This document shows positions 50,470 through 59,439 of a stretch of DNA of 64,000 nt, piece by piece. Position numbers and translations under genes: made by a program. Under the pieces are notes generated by a model, which saw nothing but the letters and a program-made list of their open reading frames with translations, made no database searches and was not told the DNA's origin. This stretch comes from Andalucia godoyi. Its lineage: Eukaryota; Discoba; Jakobea; Jakobida; Andaluciidae. The DNA lies in assembly GCA_009859145.1 (NCBI GenBank), contig VRVR01000001.1, forward strand, positions 372,001-436,000. Reading direction: 5' to 3'. Positions within the stretch are counted from its first letter, which is position 1. The number at the start of each line of letters is the position of its first letter.

Positions 50470-52905
50470 CTACTCTGTGGCTCGAAGGTCGGTCATAAGG
50501 TCATACGCATCCATGACAGATCCCGAATGCACGCTTCCGTCAACCATGGAAAGGGCGATGTGGTCTGAGCGCGGGGAAAACACATCGGTCACTCGACCTG
50601 ACCCAAAGGCAGCAGATCCTCGCGTTCGATCGAGAGAGGACATGGAGTAGCCCTTGACGAGTTCTCGTTTGGAATTCGGGGACCGATTGTGAGATCGAAT
50701 AATGGGGGATCGGCTGGCACTTTCGGGAGATCGACTTGAAATAAGAGCTTCGGCAGACTGCGCTGCCCACAGCGCCGCATTTCGGCCTTGTGAGACTCCG
50801 ATTTGAGACGCAAGAGCCCGAATCTTGAGCACTTCCTCCCGGAGTTCCAGAATCTCATCAACACGCCCAAGCATGGAGTTGACGTTCTCGTCACACATGT
50901 CAATGGCTTCCTCGCAGAACGTGGCGTACGAACAAGACGACATGGAGCGTGATGACTTGCCGATATTGGAAACCGATGCAAAGAAGCTGTCCAGTGCAAC
51001 ACTCGCATTTTGACTCGCATTCGCATTCCCAATGGCGGTCATTTCCGCACTTTGCTCAACTAGCGAATCGCGTTCTCGCTGTTCAACCAGCGCCTTGATG
51101 CTCATCGCAGGCGCGTTAGAATCGCCCGGAAGTTGTGCTAGTCCTCGAACCAATTCCTTCCATTTTTGCGCTTCCAGAAGCGCATGATGTGCAATTGCCA
51201 ACAGCAGTTCTGCATCCATTACTCCGCCTGCAAAATTGCGAAGCAACTTCCGCGCCAAGTCCACTTGGTTGGCCATCAATGCTACCGCCGCAACTTCCTT
51301 GTTTTCAGCATCTCGTATCGTGGTGTCAGCACCGAGATTCAGCAGCTGATCCACCAGTTCTAACTGCTGGTACTTCACAGCGAAATGCAGTGCCGTTCGT
51401 CCACGGTTGTCTTGCGCGTTAATTATACTCGCCCATTCCTCTGTTTTGCAGTCGGAAAACAACGACTTCATTAACGGCAAGATCACAACGCGCAGCAACT
51501 CAAACTGCCGACCTCTGAACGCTGCGTGCAGTAAGAGCGGCTGTTCAAGCCATGAGTTCCGCAAAATTGCACGACCTTTTTGAGCTGCACCAAGAGTGTC
51601 GAACAACGAGACCATTCCGTACTCTGCGGCAACCAGGAATTCATCCTCAATTTTGCACTTCGGGTGTGCAGCAACCTTTGCAGCCATTGTTTCGAGAAAC
51701 GTTTCCACTTCGCCAAAGTTCACGTTATCACCCAGGCACTCATTCAGGGTGTCGACAGCACTCTCACGGAGAGCAGTGAGCTCGCGACTCCGGAACAAGC
51801 CGCGTAGTTCCTTGAACCGCTGCATGATACATCCAAGTAGCGTCTGATGATCCAAATTCAAATGCTGCACCAAGGACGAGCAATTTTGCAGGAGAATGTC
51901 CACCATCGCTCCGAGTGTTGACAAGTTTGGGGTTTCAAAGCTTACGTCCAAGAACAGCTGATGCAGGATGGAGTTGTCCGAGCCGTCCGAACAGCGGTAG
52001 GAATCCAGGAAACCAAGCGCTGAGTGCAGTTTCTGTTGGAGCGTAAACAATAGGAACTCAATGACGATTCCAGTGCGTCCATGCTTGAGTGCGATTTGAA
52101 ATGCAGATTGCTGGTCCTTGTTTAGCACAACAAAGCACTGCTGCATTATGATATCATACCCATTCGAATTCAGTGACGAAAGATAAGCCAGCAGCGAGTC
52201 GCTCTTGGATCTTGCGTACCAATGCAGAATCGAGTTTCCGTCCTCATCGGCCCACTCCAACGCACAACGGAACCCATCCTGTGCCACCCAATGTTTCAGC
52301 AAAAGTTGTGTGGCCCCCGACGACTTTGCAAGCAGTGACCAAACGACAGCGCTTAGTTCTCTTCGACGCAAGCCATCCTTTCCAAAGGATTCCAGGTGCT
52401 TCGGAGGCCGCACTGTGCATTTTGCCCTGGTAATCAAGAATTCGATCGCCAAGCACGAATTCCACTGTGCAGCAACATCTAGCATCGACGATCCATCGGA
52501 GGACACCTTGTAAACATCATCCATACTCGGGTTGCAAGCGGAAATGAGATCCGCATTGAGCGCACACTGCTGTTCCTCCGCGTGAAGCCGGGATATTTTC
52601 AGTGCGTTTCGCGACTCGTGGTGCTTGAACAAGTACTCCAGAAGAGGAATATGGTCGACAATCGCGGCAACATGTGCAATGGTCAGCTGAATGGTACTGT
52701 TACTACCACCGCCACTGCTGTTGCTGATGGCGACATTGTCGTCCGTTGCAAAAGACGGTCCATAGCGAAGTTGGGCCAAATCCGCGTACTTTGCAAGAAA
52801 AGGAACATGCAGGAAAGGCGATGCCCGATCCAGACACGAGAAGTCCCCAGACTCGACGCATCTGCGGACCATCACCAGGCTTGGCAATCGGATATCTGCC
52901 ATCAT
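50470..52905 (-). CDS. ankyrin-repeat protein
   Basis: 811 residues built mostly of ankyrin repeats, which mediate protein binding. The clearest repeat is GRTALHFAVKYQQLELVDQLLNLGADTTIRDA near residue 510; weaker ones include GSSMLDVAAQWNSCLAIEFLI and GNSILHWYARSKSD. The C-terminal 200 residues hold a predicted coiled coil (LGRVDEILELREEVLKIRALA) and a Ser/Arg-rich tail (SRSPESASRSPIIRS). No catalytic domain was seen. I start it at the ATG at 52903-52905; an upstream TTG frame extension has no support. Function unknown. Confidence 0.8.
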   Translation of the reverse strand: MMADIRLPSLVMVRRCVESGDFSCLDRASPFLHVPFLAKYADLAQLRYGPSFATDDNVAISNSSGGGSNSTIQLTIAHVAAIVDHIPLLEYLFKHHESRNALKISRLHAEEQQCALNADLISACNPSMDDVYKVSSDGSSMLDVAAQWNSCLAIEFLITRAKCTVRPPKHLESFGKDGLRRRELSAVVWSLLAKSSGATQLLLKHWVAQDGFRCALEWADEDGNSILHWYARSKSDSLLAYLSSLNSNGYDIIMQQCFVVLNKDQQSAFQIALKHGRTGIVIEFLLFTLQQKLHSALGFLDSYRCSDGSDNSILHQLFLDVSFETPNLSTLGAMVDILLQNCSSLVQHLNLDHQTLLGCIMQRFKELRGLFRSRELTALRESAVDTLNECLGDNVNFGEVETFLETMAAKVAAHPKCKIEDEFLVAAEYGMVSLFDTLGAAQKGRAILRNSWLEQPLLLHAAFRGRQFELLRVVILPLMKSLFSDCKTEEWASIINAQDNRGRTALHFAVKYQQLELVDQLLNLGADTTIRDAENKEVAAVALMANQVDLARKLLRNFAGGVMDAELLLAIAHHALLEAQKWKELVRGLAQLPGDSNAPAMSIKALVEQRERDSLVEQSAEMTAIGNANASQNASVALDSFFASVSNIGKSSRSMSSCSYATFCEEAIDMCDENVNSMLGRVDEILELREEVLKIRALASQIGVSQGRNAALWAAQSAEALISSRSPESASRSPIIRSHNRSPNSKRELVKGYSMSSLDRTRGSAAFGSGRVTDVFSPRSDHIALSMVDGSVHSGSVMDAYDLMTDLRATE

Positions 52906-52970
52906 GTACGCACTCTTTATCCAACGCAATCAACCAAGACGCCACCCCACCTCCAAAACAGCAATTACAA

Positions 52971-53001
<31 letters not shown>

Positions 53002-53810
53002 GTGCAAAATAGCCAACTATTCCTAGTCTATTAACAGCGCAGTCGAAATAAGAAGAAACGAAAAGAAAAGACCAAAAACGAAGCCAAAAATGCAGGAAGA
53101 AAAGATGGAGACTGCTTTTGTGTATCGACATTGAAATATCAAACAACATGATTTTTCTTACCGTAATCAAGTCCAATATATCTTCATTCCTCACTTTTTA
53201 TTCTCTCTATTATTTTCTGTTTGTTTTATCTATCGAATCCTCAAGCAGCACCTTTCATCAGAGACAAAACATCTCATGGCTCCAAAGAGGGATCTTCCCA
53301 ATAACCTCACATCGGCCATGCCCGAAGATATCGAGAACCAAGAAACCTGTTGATTCCCCTCTCGTCGGAGGCGGAGAGCAAGGAGAAGCGATGACCCTTT
53401 AATGTAAAACAATCTGCATTGAAGAATTGGTGCTCTCCCCAAATTGGATCTGTTTTCGGTGACAGCTTAGCCCGATGATCTATAATGATTCATGTTTTGG
53501 CGAGCGGAGACACGGACCTTCGACGAATTGTAAAAACTTTAACAGAATTCGGAAATTGTATTCGAGCAGGCGCCAAAATTGAATAAACCTTGATGCTTGA
53601 TGCTTGGACACAACAACTGCGATTCGCTTCTTTCGTTCGTCGTTCGTCTGTTTTGATGTTGTGATTTCTTTATGGACAGTTGGAAAGTTAGGTAATTTAG
53701 ACATCTTCCGGCCGATCCCCTTTTGTGTGTGTGAGTGTGTGAGTGTGTGAGTGTGTGAGTGTGTGAGTGTGTGAGTGTGTGAGTGCGTGGTTCTGCGAGG
53801 TCGATAAGAG
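52906..53810. other. divergent intergenic region with ATAA and GTGTGAGT repeats
   Basis: This 900-base region contains an (AATA)n run at about 52969-53003 and a (GTGTGAGT)n minisatellite at about 53724-53788, just upstream of the thioredoxin gene. No credible gene was found in it. Confidence 0.55.
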
Positions 53811-55349
53811 ATGGTTTCTGGGAGAATTTTGTCACTTTTGGGCGATACGCTGGTTCGCCGTGATGGTACAACGGTTTCCACGGGCACGTTTCTGACTGGA
53901 AAGTCGCTGTTGTTGTACTTTTCGGCCCACTGGTGTCCGCCGTGCCGCCAATTCACACCTGTTCTTAAAGCGTGGTACGAGTCGCATGCATCTGCACTGA
54001 ATGCAGAGCTTATTTTCTGCTCTGCAGATCGTTCCGAGGCAGAGTTTCGCTCTTACTTTGAGTCGGAAATGGGCGATTGGCTCGCGGTGCCGTATGATGC
54101 GCCTTCTCGGATGGCAATTGGATCCGCGCTTCGTGTCGAGGGTATTCCTGCGCTCATTACGATTTCAGCACAGACAAACAAGGTTGTTTCGACGCGTGCT
54201 CGAGAAGGGTTGATGGAGCACCCCGAGGAGTTTCCTTGGACGCCTCGAAATGTCATGGATATTCTGTTTGCGTCACGTGCTGAAGGTGAAGATGAGGAAA
54301 AAGACAGACCGAAAAAGGAAGAAGTGGAAAAATGCGAGGTTCTCGGACTTCTGTTTTCGGCTTCTTGGTGCGGCCCGTGCCGAAAGTTCCTTCCCATTCT
54401 CACGTCCTACTATGAGAAGGTGAATGCGGAGAAGAAGAGACTTGAAATTGTATTTGTGTCTGCAGACAACAGCGAGGCTGAGTATGAAGGATACAAGGCA
54501 AAGATGCCGTGGAAGGCGATTGGGTTCCAGGACGGAAGGGACGATAAGCTGTCTGCCCACTTCCGCATCAGCGGAATCCCTTCGTTTATTTTGCTCGATC
54601 CGAAGACTGGACGAGTGATCTCAGACGATGGGGTGCAGATCGTGGCTGGCGATGTGCTGGGAGAGGCGTTTCCGTATGAAAAGAAGGACTGTGGCGAGCT
54701 TTCCGAAGCACACATTGATGCAGTTCAGTCCAAACGCTGTGTATTTTTGTTTGCTGAGGGAATTGCGCAAGAAGCGTCCGTGCTTTCGGAACTTCTCGGC
54801 TCATTCAAGGAAATCAAGACTGCGTATGCGAAATACAGAGATGAAGTGTTTGGAGCGGCGGGGGCGGAAGAGGAGTCGCTTTTTGAAAACGATGAGGATG
54901 CGGATGATACGGTGTTCGCCTATGTATCGAAGCCCACGATGGTTGCTGCCAATCTCCGCCGACTTTTCACGCTTGATCAGCCGGCTGCTCTTGTTGAGTT
55001 CGATGTCCAAGCAGACATGCTTTTTATCAAGGACATTTCAAGTGCCGCAGATCTCGACGTTCCCGCCGCCCTCGAATGGCTCAAGAGCATTGATCAGGGT
55101 AAGATCGAGCCTGTCCACTTCGTCGAGAACGCAATGAAGGCGTCCCATGATCATGGGGACGGCTGCGGCTGCGGCCATTCTCACGACCACCCTTCAGAGG
55201 GGCATTCGCACGACCTCGATCACGGAAAGCCGCACGATCATCATGGTGATCATCATCACCACCACCACCATCATGATCATGATGATCACGGACATCACGA
55301 GCACGAGCACGAGCATGGGGATGGATGCTGTGGCCACAAACATTCTTGA
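53811..55349 (+). CDS. double thioredoxin (nucleoredoxin/tryparedoxin-like) protein with His-rich tail
   Basis: 512 residues with two thioredoxin-like domains. The first has WCPPC (Cys42-Cys45), the tryparedoxin/nucleoredoxin signature. The second has WCGPC (Cys187-Cys190), the classic thioredoxin signature. Each is followed by the PSFILLDP or PALITIS cis-proline stretch, so both should be redox-active. A third region (residues about 290-445) is helical, with no CxxC. The final 65 residues are dominated by His and Asp (HDHGDGCGCGHSHDH, then runs of HHHHHHHHDHDDHGHHEHEH, ending CCGHKHS), a probable metal-binding tail. I infer a disulphide reductase with zinc, nickel or copper binding at its C-terminus. 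The ATG follows a short-period GTGTGAGT minisatellite. Confidence 0.88.
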   Translation: MVSGRILSLLGDTLVRRDGTTVSTGTFLTGKSLLLYFSAHWCPPCRQFTPVLKAWYESHASALNAELIFCSADRSEAEFRSYFESEMGDWLAVPYDAPSRMAIGSALRVEGIPALITISAQTNKVVSTRAREGLMEHPEEFPWTPRNVMDILFASRAEGEDEEKDRPKKEEVEKCEVLGLLFSASWCGPCRKFLPILTSYYEKVNAEKKRLEIVFVSADNSEAEYEGYKAKMPWKAIGFQDGRDDKLSAHFRISGIPSFILLDPKTGRVISDDGVQIVAGDVLGEAFPYEKKDCGELSEAHIDAVQSKRCVFLFAEGIAQEASVLSELLGSFKEIKTAYAKYRDEVFGAAGAEEESLFENDEDADDTVFAYVSKPTMVAANLRRLFTLDQPAALVEFDVQADMLFIKDISSAADLDVPAALEWLKSIDQGKIEPVHFVENAMKASHDHGDGCGCGHSHDHPSEGHSHDLDHGKPHDHHGDHHHHHHHHDHDDHGHHEHEHEHGDGCCGHKHS

Positions 55350-55457
55350 AGGAAGAATGCCGATGGCATGTGGTATAAAGGGGGAAAAAAATGAAAAGAA
55401 AAAAAAGAAAGAAACATGAAGAAGAGTTGAAACGAGAAGAGAGGTGTACTGTAATTT

Positions 55458-56138
55458 TTAAGCAGCGTGCTTCTTTGCTTGCTGATTGTTCTTGCACGAG
55501 TTGAGGATCTTCTGGATCTGCGAATAGACCTTGTTGACGCCCTGGTCCGCATCCAACGTCGTGAGGATTCCCTTCTTGTGGTAGTAGTCGAGGACGGGGA
55601 CAGTCTGAGCATGAAACGCCTCGAGTCGCTTACGAACGACTGGTTCTGCATCGTCCTTTCGTACAATCAGTGGCTCACCCGTCACATCATCGGTCATTGG
55701 CGACTTGGGCGGATTGAAAAACGCGTTGTACACACGTCCCGATGCCGGGTGCAACAAACGTCCTGAAATGCGCTTGATGACCAATTCGTCGTTGGCCTTG
55801 AGCTCAATTACAGAATCAAGCTTATCTGCTCCCAGCATCGAATCCAGCTTCTGTGCCTGCACAACCGTTCGTGGAAATCCGTCCAAAATGAATCCATTCT
55901 TGCATTCTGTCGAGTGAATGTTGTCCTTGATAAGATCCACAACCAAGTCGTCCGACACCAATGCCCCGGACTCCAGCGTCGCTTTCACCTTTTGGCCAAG
56001 CGCAGAACCAGCTGCTACTGCAGCTCGCAACATGTCACCAGTCGAAAGGTGGCAAAGGCAAAACTCCTCCTTGATCTTTGGCGCTTGTGTGCCTTTTCCA
56101 GAACCCGGCGCTCCCATAAGCACCAACTTGATCGTCAT
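55458..56138 (-). CDS. AK2: adenylate kinase, long (LID-containing) form
   Basis: Converts ATP and AMP to two ADP. The 226-residue protein has the P-loop GAPGSGKGT (residues 9-17), the [18 protein letters not shown]-binding region, [14 protein letters not shown], and the extended LID with [34 protein letters not shown] and [13 protein letters not shown]. The long LID and length match AK2-type kinases. No presequence is visible, so cytosol or the intermembrane space is possible. The stop lies 108 bases from the end of the convergent thioredoxin gene. Confidence 0.95.
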   Translation of the reverse strand: MTIKLVLMGAPGSGKGTQAPKIKEEFCLCHLSTGDMLRAAVAAGSALGQKVKATLESGALVSDDLVVDLIKDNIHSTECKNGFILDGFPRTVVQAQKLDSMLGADKLDSVIELKANDELVIKRISGRLLHPASGRVYNAFFNPPKSPMTDDVTGEPLIVRKDDAEPVVRKRLEAFHAQTVPVLDYYHKKGILTTLDADQGVNKVYSQIQKILNSCKNNQQAKKHAA

Positions 56139-56626
56139 TTTTTTTTCTTTTTCTATCTATCTATCTCTCTTTCTTTTTTTCTTCTTCTTGGGCGTTACTA
56201 AAAATAAGATGCGGAACGATGCGAAACAGGACAGTCGAAGCAAGTAAATAAAGAAAAAATAATAATAATAAAGAAGAAAATGTAAAACAAAACAACAACA
56301 ACATATGGAAGGTCTCTTCCATACACGCTGTTTCCAGCTTGCACCATGCATGTCAGTCAGTGCATGGTGTGGTGACATGTCAGTGTGTGTGCCATGTCAG
56401 TGTGTGTAAAACGTGGAAAACAAAACAGGCTGTCAGTGGTCACTTGGATTCAAAAACTGAACTACAGTCACCATCCCGATTCTTTTGATTTTCTTGCACC
56501 CGAGTTGCTGCCGAGAGCGCGCTTCTGCACGTGCATGTGATGGTTGTAGGGGTGCGTATTGCGGCGGCTGTTTGCCACATTGAGTAGCTGATTCGGAGCG
56601 TCCAGAACTGCAGACGCTACGCAGAA
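56139..56626. other. divergent promoter region with repeated TGTCAGTG motifs
   Basis: Head to head between adenylate kinase and the DUF1349 gene. It contains an (AAT)n run at about 56256-56272 and several copies of CATGTCAGTG or TGTCAGTG at about 56350-56435. The same motif appears near 59088-59152 and at 4818-4826. Confidence 0.5.
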
Positions 56627-57346
56627 ATGGTCAGAGATTGGAAAGGCTGGCACTGGGTTTGCGAACCCGAGGCAGACCGATGGTCATTGGACGAACTGGC
56701 GAATACTCTCACCGTGTCTCCTTCTCGCGACACGGATTTCTGGCAGCGAACACACTATGGATTCCGTCGTGATAATGCGCATTTATTCTGCATCTCTGTG
56801 CCGCTGTCTGTTCTTGCAGCAGAGAAAACAGCAACAGACGCGCGGGACTCGCAGGAGACGCCGGTGCCGTTTGTGCTCTCTGCGCACGTTTCATTTTCTC
56901 CGTTGCATCAGTATGACCAGGCGGGGCTATGCGTGCGTGTGAACGAGAATTGCTGGATCAAGACTTCGATTGAGTACGAGTCCGCGCATGAGCCCGCTAG
57001 ACTTGGAGTCGTCGTAACCAACAATGGGTACTCGGACTGGTCCACGCAGGATGTTCCAAACTCGGTCCGCAGCGTTTGGTTGCGGATATCGTCGATGTTC
57101 CGAAATGACTTTTTGGTGGAGTATGCGTTCGACAACTCGGAGAACAGCAAGGCCACGGATGCGCTGAAGTGGCACCAGATGCGAGTTGCGCACTTGTTCG
57201 TGCAGCTCGGAGGAATCGACGATCAGCATCACCAACAGCAGTACGCTCAGTTGGGTGTCTATGCATGCTGTCCCGTCAACAACGGGTACAAGGCGACGTT
57301 TTCCAGCATTGAATGCAATGTTTCCGGTGCTGAATGCAAGCAGTAA
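56627..57346 (+). CDS. DUF1349 (concanavalin-like) protein
   Basis: 239 residues with the DUF1349 pattern: W...PSRDTDFWQRTHYGF near residue 35, YDQAGLCVRVNENCWIKTSIEYE at about 105, VVTNNGYSDWSTQDV at about 130, then a WLRISSMFRNDFLVEY strand and a final VGxY-type segment (QLGVYACCP). The fold is a beta-sandwich of the concanavalin type. Yeast and bacterial members are annotated only as 'regulation of enolase 1' or as sugar-related proteins; the function is not established. No signal peptide was seen, so it is probably cytosolic. Confidence 0.85.
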   Translation: MVRDWKGWHWVCEPEADRWSLDELANTLTVSPSRDTDFWQRTHYGFRRDNAHLFCISVPLSVLAAEKTATDARDSQETPVPFVLSAHVSFSPLHQYDQAGLCVRVNENCWIKTSIEYESAHEPARLGVVVTNNGYSDWSTQDVPNSVRSVWLRISSMFRNDFLVEYAFDNSENSKATDALKWHQMRVAHLFVQLGGIDDQHHQQQYAQLGVYACCPVNNGYKATFSSIECNVSGAECKQ

Positions 57347-57423
57347 AAGGCGTTTTCATGCTCGTGTATTCCTATTTCGTCCGTCATCACGATGTGCGTA
57401 TCTTTTTTTCAAAACAAAAATAC

Positions 57424-57510
<87 letters not shown>

Positions 57511-57583
57511 GCTAACTAGCTAACTAACTAACTAACTAACTAGCTAACTAGCTAACTAGCTAACTAGCTAACTAGCTAACTAG

Positions 57584-57615
<32 letters not shown>

Positions 57616-57831
57616 ATAAATAAATAAATAATAATAGTAATAACGTAAATCATGATAAAAACAACAACAACAACAACAGCAACAGCAGCAAAAAAAAAAA
57701 AAGCACATCAGCATCCGCTGGGGTTCACATTGCTGAGCTCCAGAATCCAGACGACTGTGCAGCTTGTGCATCTCCTTCTTTGCTTTATGCGAACACAGAC
57801 ACGAAAAAGGCGACACATCAGACAAATACAA
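57347..57831. other. intergenic, mostly CTAA tetranucleotide repeat
   Basis: Between the DUF1349 and HIT genes, both on the plus strand. The CTAA/CTAG array at 57423-57625 fills the first half, followed by AATA, ACA and A runs. Confidence 0.6.
57423..57625. repeat. (CTAA)n tetranucleotide array with CTAG variants
   Basis: About 200 bases of tandem CTAA (TTAG on the other strand), with interspersed CTAG variants at about 57511-57592, ending in AATA repeats. This is a long simple repeat for so compact a region. Its unit differs from the usual TTAGGG or TTTAGGG telomere repeat. Confidence 0.95.
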
Positions 57832-58284
57832 ATGATGTTTGAGCCTCGGCTGGTAGGATTGTTCCAGCAACAAATTCGACACTTCAGCAAGACGGCGCAG
57901 TCAACGTCCGATGTGTTCAAGACTCTCCCTTGCAACACACTCTTTGCAAAGTTCGCACGAGGTGAGCTTCGGCCAAATGTTGTCTACGAGGACGACCACG
58001 TTCTTGCGTTCCACGACATCTCCCCACAAGCTCCCGTGCACATCTTGCTCATCCCCAAACAACTAGCGGTTGGCCGCATCCAGGACATTGACGTTTCCGA
58101 CGCAGGCTGCTCTTCAGAACTTGGCCGCTTGCTCGGCGCTGTTCCACATGTTGCAAGGGCAGCAGGAATCTCCGAGGCCGGGTTCAGACTTGTCATCAAT
58201 CAGGGACCCGATGCGCAACAGACGATAAACTACCTCCACATCCATCTTCTCGGAGGCCGGCAGCTTACTTGGCCTCCAGGATAG
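57832..58284 (+). CDS. HIT-family protein (HINT type)
   Basis: HINT proteins hydrolyse nucleoside phosphoramidates and adenylated lysines. The 150-residue protein has the HINT pattern: TLFAKFARGELRPNVVYEDD, then AFHDISPQAPVHILLIPK, then GFRLVINQGPDAQQTINYLHIHLLGGRQLTWPPG. The normal His-x-His-x-His triad before GGRQ is here Tyr134-x-His136-x-His138: the nucleophile and third histidine are kept and the first is tyrosine. The first 30 residues are basic and Phe-rich (MMFEPRLVGLFQQQIRHFS) and may be a mitochondrial leader, as in HINT2. I start it at the ATG at 57832; the frame upstream consists of simple repeats. Confidence 0.86.
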   Translation: MMFEPRLVGLFQQQIRHFSKTAQSTSDVFKTLPCNTLFAKFARGELRPNVVYEDDHVLAFHDISPQAPVHILLIPKQLAVGRIQDIDVSDAGCSSELGRLLGAVPHVARAAGISEAGFRLVINQGPDAQQTINYLHIHLLGGRQLTWPPG

Positions 58285-58453
58285 AGAGCACGTTCCTTCA
58301 AAACACCGCCTCTGCCCAAAGATGATCCCAGAAACCGGCATGTTTCCAGACCCAAATAGGTGACTGTTTACAACTTGTGTATAAAAAAGACAACAAAGAA
58401 AAAAACCCAAGAAGAACGTTATCGGTATCGGGTATCCCCATGATACGTGCGGT

Positions 58454-58918
58454 TTACTTTTCATAGACCCACGTCTTGTCGACGGGGGACCAGTTTGCAA
58501 TCTCGCCCTCCTTGAACCAGAGGCTGATCTCGCGGTGCGCAGACTCGACAGAGTCGGATCCGTGGATGATGTTGCGTCCGACATCGATTGCAAGGTCGCC
58601 GCGGATGGTTCCCGGTGCAGATGCCTGGGGCTTGGTCATTCCAATCATGGAACGTGCAGTTGCGACTGCATTGTCACCTTCGACGACGAGTGCCACAACA
58701 GGTCCAGAAGTCAAAAACTCAACAAGACCAGCGAAGAAGGGGCGCTCCTTGTGCTCCGCATAGTGGGCCTCAGCAAGTTCGCGGGACGGAACAAGCATCT
58801 TCATGCCGGAAATCTGGTATCCGCGCTTCTCGAAACGAGAAAGGATCTCGCCAACAAGATGGCGCTGAACGCCATCAGGCTTGATCATCAAGTACGTACG
58901 TTCACGGTGCGCCGACAT
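58454..58918 (-). CDS. nucleoside diphosphate kinase, cytosolic type
   Basis: 154 residues, the classic group I NDPK length with no leader. It has [20 protein letters not shown] at the start and [16 protein letters not shown] with catalytic His119, and a final WVYEK. It is much like the leader-bearing NDPK at 38106-38696. It converges with the HIT gene and diverges from the EF-hand/WD40 gene. Confidence 0.95.
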   Translation of the reverse strand: MSAHRERTYLMIKPDGVQRHLVGEILSRFEKRGYQISGMKMLVPSRELAEAHYAEHKERPFFAGLVEFLTSGPVVALVVEGDNAVATARSMIGMTKPQASAPGTIRGDLAIDVGRNIIHGSDSVESAHREISLWFKEGEIANWSPVDKTWVYEK

Positions 58919-59439
58919 TGCTGCAAAGTTATAGTGCGGGAGGAGGGAATGGACCTTTTTTTGTGGTTAAGATTCGCCAAATACAAAGGAAGAGAAAGAA
59001 ACCAGAACGAAAAGCAAAAGAAAGACACGAAATCAAAAAAAATATAGTAAATTAACATCAAGGAATCTCTGAAAGAGCGGAACCCAATCTGTCAGTGCTT
59101 GAACACATTTTTCTTTCTTCAAAAGCAAAATTGTCAGTGCATGTCAGTGTATACTACGGCTGTTTTTCAAGGGGGCATTTTGGTTCATTTGGAGTTTTGG
59201 ACGTTTGTGTTTTCCCCAAGTGCTTCTTTGGTAATATTCTTGTTAATTTTAATAATTAAAACACCGTCCATCCGTGATTAAGGAAACATTCTTTGTACAG
59301 AAAAACAACAATAACAAAAAACACGAAAATTCAAGGAACAGCAATCTGTTGAACGAGACGGAAAAACCAGAGTGAAAAGAAAAGAAAAAAAGCAACACAA
59401 AGGGGGGAAAGGGAACGGCAAGATCAGCAAATCATAATC
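58919..59439. other. divergent promoter region
   Basis: Head to head between the NDP kinase and the EF-hand/WD40 gene. It contains TGTCAGTG motifs at about 59090, 59132 and 59141, and A-rich runs. No gene was seen. Confidence 0.5.
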
